A DNA stretch of 7,800 nucleotides, taken from contig DAOQQF010000043.1 in NCBI GenBank assembly GCA_035333525.1, positions 1 through 7,800 of the forward strand, read 5' to 3'. Both the position numbers and the translations under genes were made by a program. Below are positions 1 through 6,953 of this stretch, in pieces. The DNA comes from CALMFT01 sp035333525. Its GTDB lineage: Bacteria > Patescibacteriota > Gracilibacteria > Absconditabacterales > Absconditicoccaceae. The notes beneath the pieces are model-generated. The model was not told the DNA's origin. It made no database searches and saw only the letters and a program-made list of their open reading frames with translations. Every line of letters begins with the position of its first letter. The stretch's first letter is position 1.

Positions 1-51
1 ATGCTTACTACCATAGATAAATCTTGATTTATATCAAGTTATCTTGGGTAG
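1..51 (+). CDS. possible C-terminal end of an upstream plus-strand gene (partial)
   Basis: Frame 1 is open from the first base to a TAG at 49-51 and reads MLTTIDKSGFISSYLG if TGA is Gly. Sixteen codons are too few to recognise a family, and a frame this short is often open by chance. The main support is context: the hairpin just downstream has an A-run on one side and a T-run on the other, as expected of a terminator shared by convergent genes. The ATG at position 1 may be an internal Met. It could equally be non-coding. Confidence 0.22.
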
Positions 52-64
52 ACCCATAATAATA

Positions 65-101
65 TAAAAAAACCCAACGGATTACTCTATTGGGCTTTTT
101 A
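65..101. terminator. bidirectional Rho-independent terminator
   Basis: An A-run (66-72) precedes CCCAA (73-77), a 12-base loop, and TTGGG (90-94) followed by C and a T-run (96-100). The A and T tracts flank the stem, so either strand gives a hairpin followed by U residues. It lies 26 bases past the stop of the minus-strand DUF11 gene, whose transcript it most likely ends, and could also stop a plus-strand transcript entering from the left. The GC stem is short (five strong pairs, one A-C mismatch), so strength is uncertain. Confidence 0.6.
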
Positions 102-126
102 TTATAAAATAATAAGAAGGATTTTA

Positions 127-2463
127 CTAATTTGCTCCAGTATCTGGTAAACTATTTGGAATAATTATTTCTTGTTCTGGCAGATCATTTGACATCATTA
201 GTCAAGAAGGTAAGGTAAGTATTTTTTTCTTTGGTCAGGTAGAAGTATTTGTTTGAGATGATTGTTCATTAGAAGAGGTATTTGAGATGAGAGGAGTAGT
301 GGAGTTATTAGTTACTGGTACTTGACCAACTGGAAAAGGTATAAATGTACTTCCTCAAGGCACAACATATCCATAAAATATAACTCATGTCTTATTATTA
401 CCAGTATTGATATCAAGTCAATAATATGAACTAATCAAGCCAGAGTTATATCAAGTTCATTGAACAGTAGGAATAGCATCAATTCGGAGTGTTGCTGTCG
501 CTCAACTAACTAAAGTCGATATATTCCATGTTGCAGTTCCATTATTCCAACTTCCAGTACTTGCAGATCATGAAAGTATATAAAGCAATGATACAGTATC
601 AGTAACTGCTATAGCGGTAGCTGTATCTGGACCATTATTAACCACAGTAATAACAAATCTAGCTATCTTTGCAACTTCAAGTGTATCTCAAGAAAGTGAT
701 GTTTTGGTAATAACTAGATTAAAATAAGGAAGATAACCAGTAAAAGATCATGTTGCAGTATTATTACCAGTAGAAATATCATACATTATTGTCACTCAAG
801 TCAATAATGCAGTATTATTCATAGCAAGTCATGTAAGTGCTAATCATGTTGTTAATCTCGTTACAATAGTAAGTGTTATTTGTTGACCACTTACTATATT
901 ACCCAATGAATAGATACCAACAGGAGCAGGCGCTATATTGGAAGAAACATAAGTTAATCATGCAGGTAAAAAGTCCTGAACCATGACTCCAGTGGCGGTA
1001 TCTCATCAAGTATTAGTAACTACAATAGTAAAAGTAATAAGATCTCCAGAGAGATATCATGTTCCACTTATTCCATTTGTATATGTTCCCGTGGATACAT
1101 TTTTAGAGATAGTTAAATTATACCATGGTAGATATCATGTTGCTATCAGATTATCAGAATTATTTGCCGTAGTAGTATCAAACATCATTGTATCACCTGT
1201 CAATGAAGCTTGATTATTTATTGCAATACCAGTGTATTGTGAGCCAGTCAGTATTCTTGCTACAAAATACATATCAACATCATCACCACTCATAAGTAAA
1301 GGAAGGTAATAGAGTCATGAACTGCCTGTATTAGTATAGGGATCAGGCAATACAATAAGGTCAATAGTAGTAGAAATAAGTTCTAATCCTAAAGGCAAAA
1401 TATCTTGGACATACACATCTTTTGCTCTATCACCACTAAGATGAGCAATAGTTACCTTATAAGCAATCAGATCTCATGATACGAATCATGTGCCAGTAAT
1501 GCCATTAGTGTAAGTTGGTGTATACTCTCACATTATACCTGTATAGAGATCCTTCGTAATTTCTAGGTCATAAGATGGATTGATGATTACATAAGATCCA
1601 GTTGCTATATCATTACCCGTATTTGTTGTATATGATTCATAACCCTCGCCGACAAAAGAAAGAATCTTACCAGTATTTGTATAAGAACCAGTCATAGTCG
1701 TGTAACCAGTGACAATAAGATAATGATACTGATGTGGAACAGAATCAATAATTGTTCGTGTTGATAGTCATGTATCATATAGCGGAGTAGGTAGAAACGA
1801 TGCACTTCGAGACATATTAGTAAGATTAAGAGAAGACATAATATCTTCCACTATAATTCCTGTTGTAGGAAAATATCCATTAACAATTTCAAGCTCAAAC
1901 GCAACAGGGTCTCATACTAATCCAGTAGTTGGAGTAAGAACTGTTTTCGTAATACGCAGATCGTTGCCGCATTTTGTATTGATAATAGTTCATGTAACAA
2001 TCCATACTGGAGAAGAAACAACTATGGTCAAATCCTGTATTAAAATACCAGTATTTCCTGTTCCATAGATTGTTTGACTACTATATCCAGTACCACCAGG
2101 AGTAAAACCAAATCCAACAGTATCTGCAAACAATGATTGAGCTGAAGATTCAACTGTTCCATTTACAAAACTATTAAAAGAATTAGATACATTTTGTGGT
2201 CCTCCAGAAGACGATCACATAATCATAGTAGGAGTTGGGAAATCATAGATCGTTCAATTAAAAGAACCACTCCATGATTGAGAAGCTGATCAAGTTGAAA
2301 ATTTAAATGCATCCACTTGTATCTCATAAAGACATACATTGGCATTTGGATTAGCTGTAATAGCTGCAAATGTTTGACTAACTGTAAGAATATTTCATGA
2401 TACTGACACAACTAATGCCACAATCATAAAAAATCTCATCAAAGAAGAATAAAAAGATCTCAT
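127..2463 (-). CDS. secreted surface protein with four DUF11-like repeat domains
   Basis: The frame is open for 778 codons if TGA is Gly (about 30 TGA codons) and ends TAG-TAA. The N-terminus is a Sec signal peptide: a basic start (MRSFYSSLMRFF), a hydrophobic core (MIVALVVSV) and likely cleavage near TFA-A (residues 32-33). ATG 2463 is the first start after an upstream in-frame TAA; Met9 and Met13 are alternatives. Four Ig-like DUF11 units (PF01345/TIGR01451 type) begin near residues 168, 299, 449 and 582, each opening with DLRITK, DLEITK, NLTISK or NLVITK and followed by a VxDxLPxGL-like turn (VQDILPLGL, VQDFLPAGL). Linkers repeat a Thr/Asn/Gly-rich ATGYLPWYNL-like sequence. After about residue 700 the tail is low-complexity Ser/Thr/Asn/Pro and ends LPDTGAN, with no membrane segment. 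DUF11 proteins of bacteria are usually cell-surface or wall proteins; a role in surface or host-cell contact is inference. It is divergent from the MFS gene and ends at its own terminator. Confidence 0.9.
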
Positions 2464-2535
2464 GAGAGAAAGAAAATAATATAAAAAAATAACAGATTAC
2501 TAAAAATATGAATCTATCAATAAGTAACTTTCTTT

Positions 2536-2563
2536 CTTATAGTTTCAAGATGATTTTATTCAA
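2536..2563 (-). promoter_or_regulatory. candidate promoter of the DUF11 gene
   Basis: On the minus strand, TTGAAT (2563-2558) is followed after 16 bases by TATAAG (2541-2536). Both hexamers are close to the sigma-70 consensus. Transcription would begin near 2529, giving a leader of about 65 bases before the ATG at 2463. AT-rich DNA produces such pairs by chance. Confidence 0.45.
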
Positions 2564-2637
2564 TATGACTTATATATTGGAACCATAAAGTCAATAGATA
2601 TTCTGCATTAAAGATAGCCCTCATATTCAAATTTGTC

Positions 2638-2646
2638 TGATATAAT
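2638..2646 (+). promoter_or_regulatory. extended -10 element (TGATATAAT), candidate MFS promoter P1
   Basis: TGA followed directly by TATAAT is a perfect TGnTATAAT extended -10, which can work without a good -35; none is visible 16-18 bases upstream. Transcription would start near 2653 and give a leader of about 138 bases that contains the 2724-2744 hairpin. Confidence 0.4.
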
Positions 2647-2709
2647 GATAAAAAAATCAGAAAAACAGCTTGCAATCATATTTTTGTTTCGTATTATTAT
2701 ATTATATTC

Positions 2710-2715
2710 TATAAT
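2710..2715 (+). promoter_or_regulatory. second -10 element (TATAAT), candidate MFS promoter P2
   Basis: A perfect TATAAT lies 81 bases before the MFS start. The best upstream match is TTGTTT (2684-2689), but the 20-base spacing is too long for a normal sigma-70 promoter. Transcription from here would start near 2722, so the RNA would begin almost at the foot of the hairpin at 2724-2744. Confidence 0.3.
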
Positions 2716-2723
2716 GTGTATAT

Positions 2724-2748
2724 ATCCTCATAAAATATGAGGATTTTA
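2724..2748 (+). terminator. leader hairpin with T-run, possible attenuator upstream of the MFS gene
   Basis: ATCCTCATA (2724-2732) pairs perfectly with TATGAGGAT (2736-2744) across an AAA loop and runs into TTTT. This has the form of an intrinsic terminator but lies between the candidate promoters and the MFS start with no confident gene upstream on this strand. It may attenuate read-through, stabilise the 5' end, or end a short RNA. I see no ligand-binding riboswitch core. Confidence 0.45.
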
Positions 2749-2790
2749 TATATCGTTCTTTGGACTAACATCTTATATCTTATAGTACCC

Positions 2791-3963
2791 ATGAATCTCC
2801 AAAAAACTATTATCTTCTGAGCAGTATTTTTAGATATTATTGGTGTATCAATAATTATACCAGCATTTCCTGATCTTAAACTATATTATGGAATCTCAGA
2901 GTTCCAAGTGACGATGGGGCTGACTATCTACTCATTATGTGCTTTTTTGGCAGCGCCATTATTGGGTCAATATAGTGACAAGCACGGCAGAAAATGGCCA
3001 TTGGTAGTATGTGTACTGGGTACTATGATCTCTTATCTTTTGTTGTTGGTTACTAAATCATATTGGATATTCCTCTTATCAAGGGTAATCAATGGTATTA
3101 CCTGATGAAATATATCGATCCTCCAAGCAATGATTACTGATATTTCCCCCGATAAACAAACCAAAAATAAACACTTTGGTCTCATGGGAGCGTTGTTTTG
3201 ACTAGGATTTATTTTATGACCAGTGTTATGAGCTATCCTACTCAAGTTTCGATGAATACATGGTATTTTCTGGTTTGGAGGACTCTTCGGGTTCATTGAA
3301 GCAGTTCTGATTATCGCCCATTATTCCAATACCAATCACCCAGATCATAATAAAGTACTCTCCTTTAATCCGTTTCAGGTTATGCAAAAATACCTCAAAA
3401 TACCTACGATGAGAAACTTTCTCATATCGTTATTTTTTCTATGAGTATGAGGTTTTATGATCAATGCTACACAAGGTTTGGATATGCAAAAACTGTTTGG
3501 TACGACAGGAGCACAATATGGATGGTATCTTGCGATAGTCTGACTCATAGCAGCAATTAATATGGGATTTTTAGTACCCAAATTCCGAACCAAATTCTTT
3601 ACCAATAAGACGCTTATAATTATGGCACATATTGTCATCGTTGTGTGACGATGATTAATAGGAACAACATCACATTTGGGTCGATACTTATGATTATTTT
3701 ATTTGACTATACTCTTGTCTGGCTACTATATGACTGTCTATAATATCGAAATCATGTCTCATGCTAAACCATGAGAAATCGGTGAACTGTCTGGTATGCT
3801 TGGTGGACTTCAAAGTCTCTTAATGTTTGTGTGACCACTCATTTGATGAATAATGATGGCATTTCAACGAAATATCTATCGATGATCAGCTCTTTGTACT
3901 GTTATTAGTTTGGCTATTATCATAAGACGAGTTGTCACTCCTCAAACCACTCATTATCACTAA
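2791..3963 (+). CDS. MFS transporter, TetA/DHA1-like drug:H+ antiporter type
   Basis: The 390-residue frame contains 18 in-frame TGA codons and has no other recognisable reading. It shows major facilitator hallmarks in order: TM1 with LDIIGVSIIIPAFPDL (about 14-29); motif A between TM2 and TM3, GQYSDKHGRK (59-68); TM4 with SRVINGITGG (97-106) leading to ITDIS; and motif C, the antiporter signature, GLGFILGPVLGAIL (137-150). Many motif glycines are TGA-coded. Length and segment spacing fit a 12-TM protein. The DHA1 branch includes TetA and other proton-driven efflux pumps; the substrate cannot be told from sequence. ATG 2791 places TM1 a few residues in, as usual for the family, but no Shine-Dalgarno is visible. 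The TspO-like gene follows directly, so the two are probably cotranscribed. Confidence 0.9.
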
Positions 3964-3994
3964 TCATACCTTTTTACTTCTTTTGTATACTCCT

Positions 3995-4708
3995 ATGTTT
4001 ATTGTTTCACTGATTATCACGCTTGGTATGTTCTTGTTTAATGGATTAGCATCATGGCTACCACTCAACAACATGAGCACTGGCCAACTATCAGATAATC
4101 TTCACACACTTATCACCCCAGCTGGTTTTACCTTTGGGATATGGTCACTTATCTATGCTGGTCTGATTATTATGTTTATTACTATTGGTACCCAAAAAAT
4201 AATTCTTCCTCAAAAAACGCGAAACCGATATGTGATATCATGTTTTGCGAATATAAGTTGGATTATAGCACGACATCGAGGAAATCTTCATCTGAGTATG
4301 ATACTTATGCTCATACTATTGATTTCACTTATTATGATCTATCAGTCAATAAAAAAAAGTACTCTTTCTCAACGAATCATACAAAGTACTCTCCTCTATC
4401 TTGGTTGGATTCAAATTGCTTCATTTGTTATGCTAACCATCTATCTTATCTATCAGTTGTGATGGATCGATAAGCTGAATACCATACGACCAATAATAGT
4501 CATAACTCTGGTATGAGTACTCAATATCTGATGGATACTCAAAGAACGTCAAGTCATACCTCCATTGGTATGAATACGAGCATTATGGTGAATTATCAAT
4601 GGCCAGACTACATCACTCATTGTGACGAGTTCATGGATTGTACTTACTGTATTGGTTATAGGAGTACTTGGATATGGAGTATGAACAATATGAAGAAGTA
4701 AATCTTAA
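3995..4708 (+). CDS. TspO/MBR-related (tryptophan-rich sensory protein-like) membrane protein
   Basis: From ATG 3995 the frame gives 237 residues and ends at TAA 4706-4708. A TTG at 3932 would add 21 residues and overlap the MFS gene by 32 bases; it is possible because the family often has more sequence before TM1. The start of the mature-like region, NGLASWLPL then NNMSTGQLSDN, followed by LITPAGFTFGIWSLIYAGL, matches the roughly 250-270-residue TspO/MBR-related membrane proteins of Gram-positive and other bacteria. VIPPLVGIRALWGI (187-200) matches the later conserved helix. At least five hydrophobic helices are visible. Classical TspO binds porphyrins and cholesterol, but the role of this longer branch is not established, so no substrate is assigned. 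The first 155 or so codons contain no TGA; the last 80 contain seven, and the standard code would truncate it at 4462. It is probably in an operon with the MFS transporter. Confidence 0.8.
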
Positions 4709-4725
4709 AAATCAAGAAAAAAGAA

Positions 4726-4754
4726 AGTCCTTTGAATAAAATATTCAAAGGACT
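4726..4754 (-). terminator. Rho-independent terminator of the tRNA gene
   Basis: A perfect 13-bp stem (AGTCCTTTGAATA, 4726-4738, with its complement at 4742-4754) closes an AAA loop. On the minus strand it is followed by TTTCTTTTTTC, a good U-tract, and starts five bases past the tRNA 3' end. On the plus strand the same hairpin lies 17 bases after the TspO-like stop and may help end that transcript, although no U-tract follows on that side. Confidence 0.8.
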
Positions 4755-4758
4755 ATAG

Positions 4759-4830
4759 TAGAGAGTGAAAGATTCGAACTTCCGTACGCTGATTGCACAT
4801 CAACTGCTCTAGCCATTGAGCTAACTCTCT
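4759..4830 (-). tRNA. tRNA, anticodon TGC by position (Ala?) with an atypical anticodon loop
   Basis: The 72-base minus-strand sequence folds as a cloverleaf. It has a perfect 7-bp acceptor (AGAGAGT/ACTCTCT), T8 and A9, a D stem GCTC/GAGC with an 8-base loop containing GG, an anticodon stem GTTGA/TCAGC (one G-U pair), a 4-base variable loop, and a T stem GGAAG/CTTTC with loop TTCGAAT. The discriminator is A, and CCA is not encoded (CTA follows). The anticodon loop is TGTGCAA, so positions 34-36 are TGC (Ala), but position 33 is G instead of the near-universal U, and the acceptor has A3-U70, not the G3-U70 pair that AlaRS uses. A shifted reading as GCA (Cys) would restore U33, but the stem then fails and Cys tRNAs carry U73. 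Amino acid identity is therefore open. It is not the TCA-anticodon tRNA-Gly expected to read UGA. It has its own promoter and terminator. Confidence 0.8.
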
Positions 4831-4848
4831 AAATATTAACAATAGTTG

Positions 4849-4876
4849 ATATTAATTTTATTATTCATCAAGTCAA
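4849..4876 (-). promoter_or_regulatory. candidate promoter of the tRNA gene
   Basis: On the minus strand TTGACT (4876-4871) is followed after 16 bases by TAATAT (4854-4849). Both hexamers are near consensus. Transcription would start near 4842, about 12 bases before the mature 5' end, a normal arrangement for a tRNA with a short leader removed by RNase P. Confidence 0.6.
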
Positions 4877-4901
4877 TAGTATTTATTAATAGTATTTTAT
4901 T
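4875..4901. repeat. 13/14-bp tandem direct repeat
   Basis: AATAGTATTTATT (4875-4887) is followed directly by AATAGTATTTTATT (4888-4901), identical apart from one added T. It lies between the tRNA promoter, overlapping its -35 by two bases, and the start of pyk. It may be simple slippage in AT-rich DNA. Confidence 0.6.
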
Positions 4902-4909
4902 AGCTAAAA

Positions 4910-4939
4910 TTGTTACAATATTTTATACCTATTTATATG
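4910..4939 (+). promoter_or_regulatory. weak candidate promoter for pyk
   Basis: TTGTTA (4910-4915) is followed after 18 bases by TATATG (4934-4939). The -10 is imperfect. A start near 4946 would leave a leader under ten bases, which fits the missing ribosome binding site. An 11-base palindrome ATTGTTACAAT (4909-4919) overlaps the -35 and could be an operator or chance. Confidence 0.3.
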
Positions 4940-4953
4940 TCTTTGTAAAAGCT

Positions 4954-6354
4954 ATGAAACTAACCAAAATGATAGCAACTATCTGACCTGCAACATGGGA
5001 TCCAGAAAAAATTGTTGAGCTCTATAAAAATGGTATCAATATTATTAGGATGAATTTTTCACACAAAGATTATGAAGAAAAAGAGCGTGTTATCGCACTT
5101 GTTCGTCAGCTCAATCATGAAAATAAAACAAAATTAAGTCTCCTTATGGACAACAAAGGCCCAGAGATAAGAACATGAAAAAGAGAGTCTAAACTTGAAA
5201 TTATGAGATAAACAATCTTCAAATTATGGATCAAGCAAGACAATATGGGTGAACAAGATCTTTTTTGTGATTACCCATATCTTTTAGAAGATGTTGTGGT
5301 TGGTGATAGTATCAAAATCGATAGCGGATTACTAGATGCCAAAGTTATATCAATACACCAAGAGTACTGTGAATGCGAAGCACTTCATACGGCAATGATT
5401 GGTTCATACAGACATATCAATTTACCCTGAAAAAAACTCAAACTTCCTGGTCTGACCGAACAAGATAAAGAGGATCTTCTTTTTGGGATAAAACATGCAA
5501 TCAATATTGTTGCTATGAGTTTTGTTAGGTCTGCAGAACATATTCGTGAACTGAGGAAGTTTTGGTCTGATAATTGATGATGATCAATACATATTATAGC
5601 AAAAATAGAAAATCAGGAATGACTCGATAATCTGATAGAAATTATACAAGAAAGCGATGGTATTATGGTCGCTAGATGAGATCTTGGTATAGAGGTTCCT
5701 ATTACCTTACTACCAATGTATCAAGAACAGATTATTATCGAATGTCACAAACAAGGTAAACCAGTTATTGTAGCAACACAAATGATTGAATCCATGATCA
5801 AAGAACCATTCCCAACCAGAGCTGAAATCAATGATATCTATCAAGCAGTGACTATGTGAGCTGATTGTACTATGTTGAGCTGAGAGACTGCAATAGGGTC
5901 ATACCCAATCCAAGCAACTCATTTTATGAAACAAACCATACAAACAGCTGAAAAAAACTCTCATCGTAAACTTATCGACTTTTCTGATGAATGACGAAGT
6001 ACCTTGTGATTATTACAAAAACACCTTGTTCAATCAGCCTTATTGCTTGCACAACATATCAATGCAGTATGAATTGTTGTATTTACTAAATCATGAACGC
6101 AAGCAAAACTACTTTCTGCTTACAAAGCACCAATACCAATACTTGCATGTACTCGAGATGCATGAGTTACTGAAAAGTTGGGCTATTATTATGGTGTTAT
6201 TGGTCGTACCATAGAGGGTAAACCAGATATCACCTTTGATTGGATTAGTAGTCAGTGTCAGATTATCGATAATCCAAATCGTAGACCATTTGTTGTTGTT
6301 GCAGATACCGACACATCAACAGGTCACTACCCTGCTATACAAGTAATAGAATAG
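4954..6354 (+). pseudogene. pyk: pyruvate kinase, full length but interrupted by one in-frame TAA
   Basis: Pyruvate kinase makes ATP and pyruvate from phosphoenolpyruvate and ADP, the last ATP-forming step of glycolysis. The frame spans 466 sense and interrupted codons, normal for the family. It opens MKLTKMIATIGPAT, then R32 and NFSH (34-37), and the K-GPEIRTG segment (68-75). After the B domain come the active-site signature IIAKIEN (Lys217, Glu219), MVARGDLG (238-245), ATQMIESM, PTRAE (287-291) and LSGETA, then a complete C-terminal domain. Fifteen TGA codons supply glycines, including the Gly of RGD and of GET. TAA at 5209-5211 stops translation after 85 residues, yet family-like sequence continues in the same frame on both sides. 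A restart at ATG 5245 would lack the TIM-barrel N-terminal part. It may be a true nonsense mutation, a minority allele, a sequencing error, or a read-through site. The toxin-like gene follows after 42 bases on the same strand. Confidence 0.85.
5209..5211 (+). other. in-frame TAA inside pyk, likely Gly (TGA) to stop
   Basis: The context is LEIMR-stop-TIFKLWI. Bacterial pyruvate kinases commonly have a turn of the form LKxGxxxxI here, with Gly at the stop position. In this code Gly is TGA, so one G-to-A transition at 5210 gives TAA. The residues after it (QDNMGEQDLFCDYPYLLEDV) stay in frame and look native, so no frameshift is needed. Confidence 0.75.
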
Positions 6355-6396
6355 GGGAAAACTATTTATACATTTATGATTTATGGAAAACGCTAT

Positions 6397-6801
6397 ATGA
6401 AATATTTTGATGAACGAAATAGTGAAAAAAAAATAATAAACTCAAGAGTTTCTATACACGCCAGGGCATTACAAATTTGGCATTGTAAAATTTGAGTGAA
6501 TATTTGATCAGAAGAAGATGGAAAATGATGATTTTTGAGACCCGTGTTAATAATATGACATATAGGTAATATGCTCATAGTATTACCCACAACAACTAAT
6601 GAAAAATATAGTTCATTACCATTCTATATTCAAATTAAATCAGTAGATTTTGGGATCAAAAATGGAACGAATATAAAATCATTTGTAATACTTTCTCAAA
6701 TAAAAAGTATTGATAGTAAAAGATTAATCAAACACAAGTATACTATTGATCATAAAGAGTTATTAGTAATAAAGAAAAAATTAGCAGACTTAATATGCTA
6801 A
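6397..6801 (+). CDS. MazF/PemK-family toxin-like protein
   Basis: The frame gives 134 residues with five TGA codons. The core matches the MazF/PemK endoribonuclease fold: LQIWHCKIGVNIGSEEDGK (26-43), then FLRPVLIIG (46-54) with the conserved Arg-Pro, a beta strand with IVLPTTT (61-67), and FVILSQIKSIDSKRL (96-110), equivalent to the ADQVKSI strand of MazF. The N-terminal MKYFDERNSEKKI resembles the helical extension seen in a longer PemK-like subgroup. Family members cut single-stranded RNA and are normally neutralised by a small antitoxin encoded next to them. No antitoxin is seen upstream (pyk is 42 bases away) or downstream within 152 bases. ATG 6397 fits the family start; ATG 6376 in the same frame would add seven residues. 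The standard code would leave only a fragment. It may be cotranscribed with pyk. Toxin activity is inferred, not shown. Confidence 0.78.
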
Positions 6802-6805
6802 TTTT
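6777..6805. terminator. hairpin overlapping the toxin-like gene's stop, probable terminator
   Basis: AAAATTAGCA (6777-6786) pairs perfectly with TGCTAATTTT (6796-6805) over a 9-base loop, with the TAA stop inside the right arm. On the plus strand the T-run is short. On the minus strand the A-rich left flank gives TTTTTTCTTTATT, a better U-tract, but no minus-strand gene ends here. The stem has only two GC pairs. Confidence 0.5.
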
Positions 6806-6826
6806 CCATAATATATAATTGTTGTC

Positions 6827-6846
6827 GGCTAATCATGAGATTAGCC
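6827..6846. repeat. perfect 8-bp inverted repeat
   Basis: GGCTAATC (6827-6834) pairs with GATTAGCC (6839-6846) across an ATGA loop. No T-run follows, so it is not a typical terminator. It lies 22 bases after the previous hairpin and shares its GCTAA/TTAGC core, so the arms of the two can also pair with each other. It could be an RNA element or a protein-binding site ahead of the Mqo-like gene. Confidence 0.55.
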
Positions 6847-6878
6847 TAGGGTCATCTTTCGATGTGTTGTATGAATAT

Positions 6879-6884
6879 TATAAT
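6879..6884 (+). promoter_or_regulatory. candidate -10 element for the Mqo-like gene
   Basis: A perfect TATAAT lies 69 bases before the start at 6954. The best -35 at normal spacing is the poor TTTCGA (6857-6862). Transcription would start near 6891, downstream of both hairpins, leaving a leader of about 60 AT-rich bases. Confidence 0.35.
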
Positions 6885-6953
6885 AAAATAACTTAAAAAA
6901 AATCAAGTTTTAATTTAGGCTCCTTAATTTAGTTTCTCCACTTACTTTATTTT

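Larger units (their letters stand above)
2464..2790. other. divergent intergenic region, 327 bases
   Basis: This very AT-rich stretch separates the minus-strand DUF11 gene from the plus-strand MFS gene. It holds a candidate minus-strand promoter (2536-2563), two candidate plus-strand -10 elements (2641-2646 and 2710-2715) and a perfect 9-bp hairpin (2724-2744). One short plus-strand frame (ATG 2645 to TAG 2785, 46 codons) could encode a basic-then-hydrophobic peptide, but it has no ribosome binding site and is within chance length for two-stop decoding. I see no RNA gene or mobile element. Confidence 0.7.

Noticed and set aside
21..57. Small inverted repeats CTTGAT/ATCAAG (23-38) and TGGGT/ACCCA (45-56).
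   Set aside because: Stems of five or six pairs are common by chance in AT-rich DNA, and neither has a T-run or a known motif.
983..1213. Plus-strand ATG frame of 76 codons.
   Set aside because: It lies wholly inside the DUF11 gene on the other strand, whose reading shows repeated domains; the plus-strand translation matches nothing I recognise.
3033..3296. Minus-strand frame of 87 codons, and a similar one at 3375-3638.
   Set aside because: Both are antisense to the MFS gene, which has its family motifs in the other strand.
4141..4473. Plus-strand frame of 110 codons rich in Tyr and Ser.
   Set aside because: It is an out-of-frame reading of the TspO-like gene, which carries the conserved sequence.
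4759..4830. tRNA-Cys with anticodon GCA, which would restore U33.
   Set aside because: Shifting the loop by one base destroys the anticodon stem, and the discriminator is A where Cys tRNAs have U.
4909..4919. Palindrome ATTGTTACAAT ahead of pyk as an operator.
   Set aside because: Only 11 bases long, a single copy in AT-rich DNA, and no regulator gene nearby.
5198..5266. Two compensating frameshifts in pyk (extra A near 5200, missing T in the run 5261-5266), which would give LGDKQSSNYGSSKTIWVN in the other frame.
   Set aside because: It looks family-like by eye, but the same frame across the stop reads GTIFKLWI then GEQDLFCDYP, which also fits. One substitution is simpler than two indels. 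An alignment with close homologues would settle it.
5987..6214. Plus-strand frame of 75 codons.
   Set aside because: It is an out-of-frame reading of the pyruvate kinase C-terminal domain.
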